A stretch of 64,000 nt of DNA. It comes from Amoebidium appalachense (taxonomy: Eukaryota; Ichthyosporea). Positions 1 to 11,880 of this stretch are shown piece by piece (within the stretch, counting starts at the first letter, position 1; the number at the start of each line of letters is the position of its first letter). The stretch is from NCBI GenBank assembly GCA_963693365.1, contig CAVNZM010000008.1, forward strand, positions 62,001-126,000, in the 5' to 3' direction. The notes beneath the pieces were generated by a model. It ran no database searches and was not told the DNA's origin. It was given only the letters and a program-made list of their open reading frames with translations. Made by a program: the position numbers and the translations under genes.

Positions 1-276
1 TAAGCATACACACACGCGAGCAGGCAACATGGGTCTCGCCAAGCACACAGCAAGAAGCAATACAACATTTAACATGGAGAGTACGCAGAGGCATGGTGCA
101 TGCACGCGCGCACCTTTAACAATCAGCCGCTGCCGCATCAGGTTCTCCCCATACCACTGATTAATCTCCTCATACCCCACTTAGACCCCGGCATCACTAT
201 GCAAGAAAACCCCCGAAATTCACTCACCAAAACACGAATTATAGAAGCAAACTAATACGAATCAGCTCAGCACATG

Positions 277-1134
277 ACAAAACCCTTGGCAAATTTCCTT
301 GAAGCAGAAGTTGCCTCCTTTCTATCTAACAACTGTTGTAAACCTGGGCCTGTAACGCTCTCGATATATGGTCTGGTCCCAATAGCTGCTAGAGTATCCT
401 ATCTCGCGCTGAAATTCAATAAGCACATAAGCCGCTTAAAGAAGTATTTGCCCTCCCACCCTCTCTTCTCTATCCGACCTGTCCCCTCCTCACCTCTCCC
501 CTCTTTCCTCCCCTCTCTCTCCCCTTCTCCCCTGGGCACAAATACAAATAAACCCCGCAATAGTGTGTGTGTGACTTTGGACTGCCACTTACTTATTAAA
601 CATGTACACAATCACAAGATAATCACGCAATATAACAAATGGAAAAAGATACCACACGACACTAGACCCGATGAAAGCATACACCTTGAAAAACTAAGCC
701 TTATGTCTCGTTTTATATATACTGACCGCCTCAACCATATTGCCAAATATGGCACTCGCAAGTGTATAACACCTAAATACATATTACCTTCCTGTAGAAC
801 TGGTCTTTCTCTAGCTGATGGTATTATTGATCAATTACCACGCTTTTACTGTACACGTGCTATACAGTGGAGATCTAATAAGTATAAGGTGGCATCATTT
901 GCATGCCCAAACAACACACAAACACACCAGTTTAACCGGTCATGTATCGCCAAATGTAGTTTGATAGACCACATAATACCGCAACACACACACGTCACAT
1001 TCACAACAGACACCCAGAAAGATAGCCTACCTGTAAATTACAACATCCTTGATTTTATACTAAACACGCGTAACTACGACCTGTTTATTAGATGTATTGA
1101 TTGGCTTGAGAAACACATCACTACAAAATTATAG
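277..1134 (+). pseudogene. LINE ORF2 C-terminal fragment
   Basis: An open frame of about 285 codons matches, almost residue for residue, the C-terminal third of the reverse-transcriptase ORF at 47293-49530 (-). It lies downstream of the RT catalytic motifs, so it has no enzyme activity of its own. An ATG at 274 is host sequence and gives the frame an accidental start. This copy keeps the longer C-terminus, ending in a TAG directly before the (CA)n array. The full-length copy has lost two bases in a coding CA run and ends earlier. It is a dead 5'-truncated insertion, useful mainly for inferring the ancestral C-terminus. Confidence 0.85.
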
Positions 1135-1138
1135 CGCA

Positions 1139-1205
<67 letters not shown>

Positions 1206-1237
1206 CCAGCTGATACCGAGTGTCCCGAGGGGAGCCC

Positions 1238-1275
<38 letters not shown>

Positions 1276-1469
1276 GGGGAACCCCAACTAATTGATTTCT
1301 CCTTGTAGTCTTTATGGTGTCTCGTAGAGAAAGTAAACCCTGATATATAGTCACCACCCGACATCTATGTACGTGATCATGATATACCGCTGAGGGGATA
1401 TTCCGAGCAAAACCCCCCCCCCATACCTGAGACTGGTTCTCTTTGCCTCGAGTAAACAGCGTAAACCCC
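277..1469 (+). mobile_element. LINE copy 1, 5'-truncated
   Basis: Begins abruptly inside the ORF2 3' region, at the codons for KPLANFLEAE, and runs to the same 3' terminus (GTAAACCCC) as the two other copies at 46850-51615 and 51993-53214. After the reading frame it carries the family's 3' UTR: a (CA)n array (about 1142-1203), a short GGGG-AG-CCCC stem, an A tract (1242-1274), a GGGG-AA-CCCC stem and about 190 bp of unique tail. Variable 5' ends with a fixed 3' end are the usual product of target-primed reverse transcription. I see no clean target-site duplication around this copy. Confidence 0.9.
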
Positions 1470-2290
1470 ATATGTAATAGGGGTGTCATATACTACGATG
1501 GCGCTCATTGTTGCCTAGCATGTACATATGTCACTGGCTGCATTTGATTGGCTGCGCTGGAAAACGCAGTAGGCCGTCGAATGTGGCTGGGCCTCCCGGC
1601 AGTGTCCACGCAATAAAACGTGTGTAAACCCGCGTATTCAACAAAGTTTTCAGGGCTAGATTGTCACTTTTCGGAAGGCTAGAAAAAAAAGTAAATAAAA
1701 AATTTTCCATGTATTTTTTTGTTTTTTTTGACTGGATTTATTCTACGGAAAGATATGCAAGTATGCACGGCATACTGAAAAGACAATAAAAAAAAATCAC
1801 GAGTTATCCAGTATCAAGTGCATACTGAGATACCTGAACACTGTGTGAAAATCATGTAAGTAACCCGAAAAATTATATATTATAATAAGATCTTTCATAT
1901 TTTCTAAGTGGTGGGGTTAGGTTGTCTCATTCGTTTTGTAGTTTTTCTTGTAGTGAATCGGTATTTAACAAAATTTTGTTTGAATATGGTAGGATTCCGG
2001 GTTTTATTACGCGACTCCCTTAGCAATTACACACCCCGACAGACAAAGCAGGGCTTCATATTCCCCAAAATAGACACCTGACAAACTTTTTCATGGGAAA
2101 ACACTTACTTTGTATAAAAAAACACCAAATTACACTATGTTGGTCTATTTTACTGCTCCGAAAAACCAAGACAGCACCTCACAGCTTAAATACGACGATT
2201 TTGGGTCGTAATTCAATCCCTGATTCTGAGCCAAACTGATTGGTTGGAAGTGCACCATTAAGAATTTGTAGACGCATACGTAGCGCATTC
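1470..2290. other. AT-rich intergenic spacer
   Basis: No supportable gene. Around 2040-2220 the sequence resembles 46145-46275 (both contain GCAAAGCAGGG-like and CGATTTTGGGTCGT strings), which suggests an old, diverged dispersed repeat. The remainder is A/T-rich with short homopolymers. Confidence 0.5.
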
Positions 2291-2292
2291 TC

Positions 2293-2564
2293 ATTGGTTG
2301 AATCCCAGCAACCAATGCCACTCGGGCTGGAGTCAGGAAACTTCTCAGCTCGTCTCGGAGTCGTTGGATTCGGAGAAGCATTGGGTTGATGATAGCATAC
2401 ATACTCTGATATATTTGGCAAAGAGAACTGAATTAAAAAAATTGACACTTACAGCTGCGGTTGTGATCATATATATAGTATATGAATTTTTCTTATCTTC
2501 TCTACTTTTTTCTTCCCCTATGAAAACCATGCAAATTTGCCCCCCTCTGTAGGAATTTCAGGAA
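2293..2564 (+). promoter_or_regulatory. Likely promoter of the GRP94 gene
   Basis: An inverted ATTGG (2293-2297) and a CCAAT (2312-2316) precede a TATA-like ATATATATAG stretch (2469-2484). A TTCnnGAA core resembling a heat-shock element lies at 2557-2564. The first ATG used by the gene is at 2683. No perfect ER-stress element (CCAAT-N9-CCACG) is visible. The assignment rests on position and short motifs only. Confidence 0.35.
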
Positions 2565-2682
2565 CAACGAGTTGAACACACCAACTGACCAACGCGACCG
2601 CGCACGCAGAAAACGCCTGAGCTCGAGGCTCCAGTGTCTTACTTCACACCTGCACACACTTGACACACACACACGCTCGACC

Positions 2683-5662
2683 ATGAAGGGCAAGTTGAGG
2701 TGGCTGTTTGTCCTGCTGGTGGTGGTCTTGCTGACTGGTACGTGTAGCCATAAGTGCCCGCTACCCTTCTTGAAACCCTCTTTCTTTGGCACTGGGGTTA
2801 GTTAGTTGCCACCTTCTACCAACACAGCCATTATCCCGAATGGTGTTTGAGTAACACGGAGAAAAAAATTGTGGACACACACTTAGTGGTCATGCTCACG
2901 CTTTGGGCCCACAGTCACGACAGTACGTGCAGAGGACGAGGACGCAGAGGAGGCGGCTTCCACGGCAAGTCCTGTTGCCTCACCGGCAGAGAAAAAACAG
3001 TTCGCAAACCCCCCCCCCCCCCCCCCCCCCCCCCCGGGACCCGACTGTGTACCTTATTACTTTCTAACTCATTTTAAGGGTCCACCCGACCGGGCCATGG
3101 ACACACACACACAGAGAGAGACACACACACATAATTAAACACACGCACACACATAGTCATACAAGCAAGTATAGACCGACACTAGCTCTATTCCCGGGTG
3201 TTTTGGGTAAAGCTGCTTCACTCTCTTGTGTCGGCTCCCCCCACGTCCAGCCTTCCGTTCTTCCAGGTAGCCTCGTCTTACTCTGTGCGGAAGCCACCCA
3301 AGCAGCCATCTTTTTGGTCGATGCACCTATCACCTCTCTCCACGAGAACTGTTTACCATACCTTTTTGATGTGATGCCGGACACGGACTTTATCTACACT
3401 CTCTGGTACACGGGTTCTTTTTTACCCTTGACATTCATCTGCTTACCGGTCCGTAACTGTACCCTTCCCGTCTTTTCATCCTCCATGGTCTGCTGGCATG
3501 ATTCTTCACATGACCAAGCTCCATTCCTTTTCATTTACCTTTCGCAAAACCTTCTCTCCCTCAGAGGAAATGGACTTGCTTGCTTTTCCCTGGTTCTCTT
3601 TGTTTTGTGTTTGCTTTTCATCCCACAGGCGGCCTTTCATGGTATGTTGGCTGTATGCCGTAGGCCATTAACCCCAGCCCTGCAGTGTGGTGCTCGAGGG
3701 GCTGAGCGAGCAGGCCAGCGAGGTGCTGCTGGAGCAGACGGAGGCACAGAGCTTCCAGGCCGAGGTGGCGCGGATGATGAAACTGATCATCAACAGCCTC
3801 TACAAGAACAGGGACATATTCCTGCGCGAGTTGATCTCTAACGCCTCGGACGCCCTCGACAAGATAAGGTGTGCTTCCCTGCTTGCATGTGTAAGGTCAT
3901 TCTTACGTGGTTTTATGCTATGTGGTATCACGTGTAGGTGTCCTACCAAGCAGTTGTGTCATCACGGAAAGGAGGGTGGGGTGGGAACCACGCGCGGACG
4001 GGGGTGGGGGAGGGGGAGAGGGGAGTTGAAGGGAAGGAGATTCCGGGCCGGGGAGCTGAGCTTATAAGTGTGTGGAGTGGGTCTCAGTGTGTGTGTGTTT
4101 TTGTGTTCGTGTGTGTGCATTGAGTTGGTAGAGGGGGGGGGGGGGGGGGGTAAGAGGGGAACGGGCACAATAAACAAGATGCGTGATTTGACACGTTACC
4201 ACAGGTTCCTTTCGCTCACCAACAAGGACCTGCTGGCAGCCAACCCCGAGCTGGCCATCAAGATCAGGGCAGACGAGCAGAACGGCGTGCTCCACATAGA
4301 GGACTCGGGCATCGGTATGGATGCAATGGGACGCTGGTAGGGGATTTGGCAGGTGTTATGGGGACCGGGGGGGGGGGGGGGGGGGAGGGGGGAGGCACTA
4401 AGAAGAGATCCGGAGGAATGCCTTTACGCAGGTCTTTTTCTTTTGTGTGTGTGTGTGTTTGGGGGGGGGGGGGGGGGGCAGGGACGGTGGCTGTGTTGCT
4501 ACCTGTGGCCGGGGATGGTGGTGGTGGGGCAGGAGGACTGAGGCGGGGTATGCAGGGATGACCCGGGAGCACCTGAGCAAGAACCTGGGCACCATTGCAC
4601 GCAGCGGCACGGCCGAGTTCATGGAGGCGTTGCAGCAGGGCGACAGCAACAGCCTGATTGGCCAGTTCGGCGTGGGCTTCTACTCCGCCTTCCTCGTCGC
4701 AGACACTGTTGTCGTATGCCACACCCCCCCACCCACCCGCCCATCCACCCACCCACCCCCCAACCTACCCCCATCCCTAAGGTTAATAAGACAATGGGCT
4801 CAATACCGTAAATTGCTAAGAGACCTCCACTAGACCCTCCTCTCTGCTTGGATATCCTGCCCCTTGGCCAACCATTGGTGGGGTGGCTGGTGGGTGGTAG
4901 GGCCGGGAGAGGATGGGAATGAGAGAAAGGAAGACTAAGAAATCAGGAGTACGTTTGGTGAGACAGGACAGGGCAGTGCTGACGGGAGCTGCAGGTGACG
5001 TCCAAGCACAACGAGGACGAGCAGTACATCTGGGAGAGCGATGCGTCCTCCTACAAGATCGTCAAGGTAGCACCCCCTTCAAACACCACCACACATGCCT
5101 CCCAGGAGCCTCTAGCCTGCAGTGCCTGTGCTTGCGTTGTGGATTCATTCCTCATGGGCGGCAGAAACAATACTTTGCCCCTTCTGAACTTGTCATAGTG
5201 GCTTGGAGGCAGTCGTTGAAAAGAGACCCCCCCCCCCGCCCCCCCCGCACCTCCTTCCTTCCCTTGTTCCTGCTCCCGCTCTCCCTCCCGATTAGTTCAG
5301 CACTGTGTGGCACAACAATCTCTCTTCCCCCCCCCCCCCCCCCCCCCCCCCCGGGGCCCCAGCTCCTCTCCTTCGCCTTCTCTAAAACACCGCGGGAGGG
5401 AAGGGTGGGGGATGTATCGGTAAGCAGGTTTCCCAGTGGATGCATCAGAAACAGTGAAAGATTCAAAACTAAAAGTCGGCCTCTTAACAGGACCCCCGTG
5501 GGGCCGAGGCCAAGATTGCACGGGGCACGCGCATCTCGCTGTACCTGAAAGACGAGGCCAAGGACTTCCTCAAGGAGGCCACCCTTAAGGAGCTGATTTC
5601 CAAATATAGCCAGTTCATCAACTTCCCCATCTACCTGTACACCAGCAAGCAGGTCGACAAGG

Positions 5663-5702
<40 letters not shown>

Positions 5703-5974
5703 CCCCTCTCCCCTCCCCCCCCCCCCCCCCCCCCCTCGCTGGATGGGCTCTGCTTACTATGCTGCCCATCATTTGTGTGTTATTTGTGCTCTGTAACGTT
5801 CGAGACCCCTCCCACCCACCCCCACCCCCTCCCCTCCCCCTCCCCCGCATGAGCGCCTAGGATGAGCCCTGCTTGTAATGTATACATACTCTTTGTGTGC
5901 GCTTGACGTCATATGCATTCTGTTGTCCGTCGTGAGGGTGTCCTTCGCACCCGGGGACACATTCTATCCCCCCC

Positions 5975-6008
<34 letters not shown>

Positions 6009-6519
6009 CCCCCCCCCCTTTTCTTTTTACCCGGTGGCGGTTCTCTCGAAACTCTCCTGTCGATTCCATCTGCCCACACATCCCAATACTATCCCCTTAC
6101 TTATGCTGCCCATGCCAACCACCATCATCATCTGATGTTCTCTGCCCATACATCCCAGCAGCACAATGGCAGCACTAAGTTGCATGTCTGTCTTCCTCCT
6201 GTGCCTTGCCGTGTGGCTGAGTGGGTGGGGTGCAGGCGGATGTGAAGGATGAGAAGAAGGACGATGAGACCGTCGAGACAGAGGACGAGGGCAAGAAGGT
6301 GTGTGCACGTGCACACCCACACTAAATGCACGTGCACACCCGCACTAAATGCACGTGCACACCTGCGCCCATACGACAGGCCATTGAGGAATACAGCACC
6401 ACAACCCACACAATGCTCTCTTGGCCAAGGGCCAGTCTGTTGCTTTTGCACAGGGATATTAGCAAGCAACCTCGGCTCTTAAACACACCAACACACTCAC
6501 GAGGGGGATTCCCCCCCCC

Positions 6520-6568
<49 letters not shown>

Positions 6569-6671
6569 TGTGCACATGGCTGATGTTGCATACTTGAATG
6601 TTTGCCTTTGCATGTGTCCTGCACCATGCTTCTCGTCGTGTATGCGTACTTCGTACCGTGTTCCGCATTCA

Positions 6672-6723
<52 letters not shown>

Positions 6724-9700
6724 ACACACACAAGGGTTCCTTTCCTCCACCATGCACAAACACACACACACTAACCTGTCAATACACATATATGACGTCA
6801 ATCCACCCATTCCTGCCCCCACGCCATGACATGCATGATGCAGGTAGGGACACTGACTGGGGGGGGTGCAGGAGAGTAAGAAGGAGACGGAGACGGTGTG
6901 GGACTACGAGCAGCTCAACACGGTCAAGCCCATCTGGACCCGCAGCCCCAAGGACATCAGCAGCCAGGAGTACACGGACTTCTTCAAGACCGCCTTCCGG
7001 CAGCACGAGGTACCCCTGCTGGCATGTTGGGCGGGGTGGTGCCTGTGGTGGTGTGCATGTGCCTTGTGTGTGCTGACCTCGTGTGCAGGAGCCCATGACC
7101 CACATGCACTTTGATGCCGAGGGGGAGATCAGCTTCAAGGCGCTGCTGTATGTGCCGGCGCAGGGCGCAGCGCAGCTGCTCAACGGGTACAACAAGGCCA
7201 AGGCCCACCTCAAGCTGTTTGTCCGCAGGGTGCGTGCACGCCCCCCACCAGGCACATGCGGCCATGCCTACACACGCTCCCTGCAGCCCTGAAGGCATGC
7301 ATGCTGTCTTGGGTTCCATGCCTGCAAAAGCTCACGGGCATGCATGTTTAGCTTTGAGCATGTACACATTGCTGAGCACACATGCTTCGGCAACCACATT
7401 GGGCAAAGCACGAAAAGGAAGGGGAGAAGGTGGTGCGGCCCACCAGTGCATGCCCACCTACCCCTCCTGCATTCATAACCCCCCCCCCCCCGCGGGTGCT
7501 GACAGGGATTCTCGTGCAGGTGTTCATCACGGACGAGCTGACGGAGATGCTGCCCAAGTACCTGTCGTTCGTGCTGGGGCTGGTGGACAGCGACGACCTG
7601 CCGCTCAACGTCAGCAGAGAGACGCTGCAGCAGACCAAGCTGGTCAAGCTGATGCGCAAGAAGCTGGTCCGCAAGGTCCTGGAGATGTTCAAGCGCCTGG
7701 CCGACGCAGGGGTAAGCACAGGCACATGCACAGGCAGACACGTGCATGCACTTGCACATGTGGTTGGGCAAGACACGTGCATTTAGCACACACGGATAGG
7801 CAAATACAGGCATATGCGCATGCTGGTCCGCAAGGTGCTGGACATGGTCAAGTGCCTGGCCGATGCGGAGTAAGCATAGACACACACGGACAGGCAGACA
7901 CATGAGCATGCACTAGCTCAGATGGATGGGCAAACACGTGCAGATGCTGTCAAATACGTGCACATCCAAATGGGCAGACACATGCACACGCGAATAGGCT
8001 GCCACTTGCGCAGACCCTTGCGCACGTGCACATAGGCAAACACATGAACACATACAATGCTTGCACTGAAACGGCCTCCAATCAGCGCAGCGTTCTGTGC
8101 AATAGGATTGGTTGGTGGTTTGACTCTTACCGTCATTCTGAGCGAGGCAAAATTTCCGAGATAGATGGGACCATGCCCGCCCAATCGTACGACTGCAAAG
8201 ACCTGCTTTCTGGCTGATTGGAGGCCATTTGCAGTGCAAGCATTGTACACTTGCACATGGGGATAGACAACCACGTGCATTCGCTGAACATACGGTTAGG
8301 CACACACATGCAGTGCATGCCCACCCAAGACGTACCAGATTGACGGGCCTTCCTAGGCCACATTTGCACGCATGACCCCCTGTTGCAGACATGATTGAAA
8401 CACGGGTTTTACGAGTGCCATGCATGCACCCATTGCACGCACACAGACATACTGACTGTGCCGGCAGGAGGAGACGTACCAGAAGTTCTGGAAGGAGTAC
8501 GGCACGTTCATCAAGCTGGGCACCATCGAGGATGCGGCCAACCGGGCCAAGCTGGCCAAGCTGCTGCGCTACCCGTCCAGCCACGGCGCAAACCTGACCT
8601 CCCTCGAGGACTACGTGGACCGCATGAAGCAGGTGCGCCCCCACACAGGCCACACAGAGTTGCATAGGGGCATGCACGCACATATCTATGCATTGGGACA
8701 AAGTGAAACTCTTGTGCATCCACCTCACACACACGGAGGAGCACCCTTCACGCAACGGGCATGGACACACAAACACACCCAGTGGCACATTGGCACACTC
8801 ACACACACTAGACAGGCACACTCGTACACTGACACATTGGGACACATACGCACACATATGATACACGCCTGGTCACTCTCATAGACGCACATTAGGCACA
8901 CCAGCACACACACAAGGAGGAAAAGCAGGAAATTAAAGCCCTCCCCCTCCCCCTCCCCCTCCCCCCCCCCAAAAAAAAAAATAAAAATAAAAATAAGAAA
9001 AAGAAGGGGGGGAAAAAAAAAAGAAAGAAAGTGGAAAAATTACTATTCAGTTGGCTCCGTCACCTTGGCCCTCGGCATCTATAGGCTAGCCCCATGTTGC
9101 CCTCTGGCCTTGTGCTGTTTCCAGTTTGCATGGCTACAATGTGTGCTATATTTAGCGCCTAGTTACTCATGATGTGCTATACATAGTGCCTGGGGCACCC
9201 ACGGTGTGCTATATAAAGTGCATGGACACTCACGGTGTGCTATATATAGCGGCTAGGGCACCCACGCTGTACTATATATAGTGCCTGGGGCACCCACGCT
9301 GTGCTATATAAAGTGCATGGACACTCACGGTGTGCTATATATAGCGAATAGTTACTCAGGGTGTGCTATATATAGCGCCTGGGCACTCACGGTGTGCTAA
9401 ATATAGCGCGTAGTTACTCAGGGTGTTCTATATATAGTGCCTAGTTAATCATGGTGTGCTGTATATAGCGCCTAGTTACTCATGGTGTGCTATATTTAGC
9501 GCCTCGTTTCCAACAGTGTGCTATATATAGCACCTGGGCACCGACGGTGTGCTATATAGAACGGCTGGGCACTGACGGCATGCACAGGACCAGGAGGCCA
9601 TCTACTACATGCCCGGGCTGAGCCTGGAGGAGGCGTCATCGTCCCCCCTTGTGGAGCGGCTGCTCAAGCGCGGCTACGAGGTGCTGTACTTTGTCGAGCC

Positions 9701-11634
9701 AGTGGACGAGTACACCGCCGGCCACCTGCAGGTGCGTGTCTATGGCCAGAAAAGGGGAGGGAGGGGGGGGGGGGGGGGGGTAGACGATGGACACGCTTGG
9801 ATGAATGTTTGGAACTGGGGTGTCAACAAAGGTTTGGTGCATGTGCTGTGGTGTGGGGGGGGGGGATGGGGACTTTGCAGTTGGTGGGGTGGGGGGCACC
9901 AAAGCACACGAGCAGACCCTGGGCTGTGGCCATGGCGTTTAATGCGGCAGGCAGTTCCAGCAGTGGTGCTGACGGGGGTTGGGGGCAGGAGTTTGGGGGC
10001 AAGAAGCTGGTCAATGCGGCCAAGAAGGACCTCAAGCTCAAGGAGTCCAAGGGCGAGCAGAGGGCCCTGGACCGCCTCAAGAAGCGCTTCGACGTGCTGA
10101 CCAGGTGGCTGCCCAAGGTCCTCGACAAGAAGGTACGCACTGTGTGCCATGCATCCGTGCCCATGCCTGCGTTGGGTGGCTCGGTCCATGCCACTAGAAT
10201 CACACCCCAAGCAATCAGTGATTCCATTTCTCCGGCTGTCATCCAGGGGCATAGCTTCTTGTTGAAAGCCTTTGCCGTGTTGTGTCCCACTAGTAACTGA
10301 CACCGTATAATTACTGCTGTCGCGTCAGTTAAATCTCATGTTCTCTCCTGTGTTTGTGATTTCTGCAGCCCTCAGAACTTTATGCCTTAAAACAGGAGTA
10401 GTTTACTAGCCAGGAACGTACCGAGTTGGTAGCCTGACGGTAACCCTGCTAGCCTCGGATTCGATACAGGTGACCCACCCAAGTTCAAGTGAATCTACAT
10501 CTCAGTTGTATTTCTTTGAAGAGATGAATGGGTCAAAGCTCGGGTGATGTGTGTGACTTGCCCCCCACCCCCCTCCCCCTCCCCCTCCCCCCCTGCGGAG
10601 GACGGGCTCTTTCAAATATGCTTACTCTTGTGTGCCCCTTCAAACCTCTGCGAAGGTTTGTCCGACAATTGAGATGATGGTGGGGCTATGTTGTATCTGA
10701 CGTGTGGAATGCAGATTGAGAGTGCGGTGGTCAGCAACCGGCTGGACAAGTCCCCGTGTGTGCTTGTGGCCCAGGACTGGGGCGTGAGCGGCACAATGGC
10801 AAAGCACATGAAGGCCCAGGGTGACCGTGGAAACAGGTGTGTGTGTTTGTGTGTGTGCTTTGTTTGGGGGAGGAGGTAAGGCAGCAAGGTGGCATGACGA
10901 GCATCTGAGGGCCATGTGCTCTTTGCCTGTGCCTGGGCATGGTTGCACATGCATGCAGGGGGTCAGTGGTGAAGAAGGGACTAGAGGGCAGGCAATGGGT
11001 ACGGTTCATGCACTTGGCCGTCCGTTGGTGTACCCCCTAAACCCAACCCCCAGTCTCATGCACACACACCCCACCCCCTGCGCCACATCCACTGTCTGCC
11101 TTGGCTGTTGGGTTGCTTGCCAACACGGCTCCTGCGCTATGTGTGCCCCCTAACAATCCCCCCCCCCCCCCCCCCCCCCCCAGTTTCCTGGCCGACATGC
11201 CGCCCGTGCTGGAGCTCAACCCGCGGCATCCGCTGGTGCAGAAGCTGCAGGCCATGGTCAGTGCCCTGCCCGAGGACCAGCGGGCCAGCGACCCGGCAGC
11301 CACGGACCTGGCCCGCACCCTGCACGACACGGCCGTACTGCGGTCGGGCTACGAGCTCAAGGACCTGGCCGGGTTTGCTGAGCGCATCGAGCGCATGCTG
11401 AGAAGGGCAGCAGATGTGCCCCAGGATGCCCAGGTGGACGAGGAGGTGCTGGTGGATGACGAGGAGGACGAGGATGAAGACAAAGAGGATGACAAGAAGG
11501 AGGACCTCGAGGAAATCAAACTGGACGACGAGGAGGCCGCTGGTGAGGCGGCTGCTGGCAGCACCCTCGATAGTGATACGTTTGAGAAGTTGAAGGAGGC
11601 TATCGAGGAAAAGAAGACCAAGGATGAGCTCTGA
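2683..11634 (+). CDS. HSP90B1: Endoplasmin / GRP94 (ER HSP90), 16 exons
   Basis: ER-lumenal HSP90 chaperone that folds secretory and membrane clients in an ATP cycle. Exons: 2683-2737, 2915-2999, 3686-3868, 4205-4314, 4556-4713, 4995-5066, 5491-5664, 6236-6298, 6872-7009, 7089-7229, 7520-7711, 8468-8632, 9588-9731, 9989-10132, 10715-10836, 11184-11634. They sum to 2397 nt, or 798 residues plus stop, close to the roughly 800 usual for the family. Exons 1-2 encode a hydrophobic signal peptide ([12 protein letters not shown]...), probably cut after VRA and before an acidic stretch. The N-domain shows [20 protein letters not shown] and [14 protein letters not shown]. Exon 8 is the charged linker, exon 11 has the middle-domain SRETLQQ with its catalytic Arg, and exon 16 has an acidic tail ending in the KDEL retrieval signal. 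All introns are GT-AG. The exon 2 donor (gttcgc) is weak but is the one that keeps phase. Confidence 0.95.
3009..3035. repeat. Poly-C run in GRP94 intron 2
   Basis: Twenty-seven uninterrupted C residues just after the weak exon 2 donor. Similar C runs lie in other introns of this gene at 5327-5352, 5715-5735, 6511-6536 (continuing into CA repeats) and 6674-6709 (also continuing into CA). G runs lie at about 4131-4150, 4369-4385 and 4460-4478. Confidence 0.95.
5665..6235 (+). repeat. GRP94 intron 7, CT/C low-complexity
   Basis: The intron starts inside a (CT)n array (5665-5700), so the donor reads GTCTCT. It also contains poly-C (5715-5735), a second (CT)n block (about 5981-6007) and a C run. 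No gene is visible inside. Confidence 0.8.
6303..6372. repeat. 21-bp minisatellite, about 3 copies
   Basis: Tandem units of the form ACTAAATGCACGTGCACACCC directly after the exon 8 donor. Each unit contains the palindrome GCACGTGC. Confidence 0.75.
6545..6709 (-). repeat. Dispersed repeat family A, intronic copy
   Basis: Read on the minus strand: a poly-G run (complement of 6674-6709), then TTTGAATGCGGAACACGG and about 110 bp that closely matches the units at 54901-55872. Divergence is low enough to align by eye. It lies in GRP94 intron 8. See the finding on poly-G-headed repeats. Confidence 0.75.
7810..7869 (+). pseudogene. Partial duplicate of GRP94 exon 11 3' end
   Basis: Inside intron 11, about 100 bp downstream of the true exon 11 donor, the sequence repeats the last ~60 bases of exon 11 (CTGGTCCGCAAGGT-CTGGA and on) with scattered substitutions. 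It even has its own GTAAGC donor at 7870. An AG at 7808-7809 could serve as acceptor. The copy is one base shorter before the donor, so inclusion would break the frame. Most likely it is a dead tandem duplicate. Confidence 0.75.
8055..8245. mobile_element. MITE copy 1, in GRP94 intron 11
   Basis: A 191-bp non-coding element with long terminal inverted repeats: CAATGCTTGCACTG, a short spacer, then GGCCTCCAATCAGC at the left, and the reverse complement at the right. It is flanked on both sides by TA (8053-8054 and 8246-8247), as expected for Tc1/mariner-type insertion. The core resembles 37700-37850, which makes this a family. No transposase is encoded. Confidence 0.8.
8633..9140 (+). other. 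GRP94 intron 12, left part
   Basis: CA-rich degenerate simple sequence (8640-8930), then a C run followed by an A-rich run (about 8938-9030). No coding potential recognised. Confidence 0.6.
9141..9576 (+). repeat. 31-bp minisatellite, 14 copies
   Basis: About fourteen tandem copies of GGTGTGCTATATATAGCGCC plus a variable 3' third (TAGTTACTCAT, GGGCACTCAC or GGACACTCAC). It fills the distal half of GRP94 intron 12, and the last unit sits about 11 bp before the exon 13 acceptor. Each unit carries a TATATA core. Confidence 0.9.
10410..10535 (+). other. Possible tRNA-derived SINE fragment in intron 14
   Basis: Contains an A-box-like ACCGAGTTGGTAG and, about 35 bp later, a B-box-like GGATTCGATAC, in the order of a pol III internal promoter. 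A tRNA-unrelated-looking tail follows. No second copy was found in this window, so the call is weak. Confidence 0.3.
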
Positions 11635-11680
11635 ATGCTTAGTGGGGGAGGCCCGTCGACACACACACACACACACACAC

Positions 11681-11787
11681 CATAGACATTACCGTATTAC
11701 ATCAGTAGCATGTGACCTGCTGAGCTCTAGGACCCCATAGACATTACCGTATTACATCAGTAGCATGTGACCTGCTGAGCTCTAGGA
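11681..11787 (+). repeat. 55-bp tandem duplication in the GRP94 3' UTR
   Basis: Two nearly exact copies of a unit starting CATAGACATTACCGTATTAC, with period 55, directly after a short CA array and 47 bp past the stop codon. Confidence 0.9.
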
Positions 11788-11880
11788 TAGCACACAGTCA
11801 CAGACAAACAGAATCGAATGGCGACACGCATGTAACCACTGGGACCCAATAGACAGGCAGGTCCAAGCATGCGAGCCGAA

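Noticed and set aside
271-285. Target-site duplication for LINE copy 1
   Set aside because: CACATGACA before and CATATGTAA after the element are only loosely similar. Not accepted as a duplication.
399-611. Antisense frame in LINE copies (also 47705-47917)
   Set aside because: It is the reverse of the ORF2 C-terminal region and is copied with it. No independent signals.
1355-1400. U1 snRNA-like string ATCATGATCACG (reverse strand) in the LINE tail
   Set aside because: Only the short loop-like string matches. The 5' splice-site-pairing end, the other stems and the Sm site are missing.
3203-3841. 212-codon frame with hydrophobic segments
   Set aside because: Lies in GRP94 intron 2 and runs into exon 3 in the wrong frame. 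No family resemblance.
9141-9576. CRISPR-like regular repeats
   Set aside because: Units are contiguous and vary without unique spacers. It is a eukaryotic minisatellite. No cas genes in the window.
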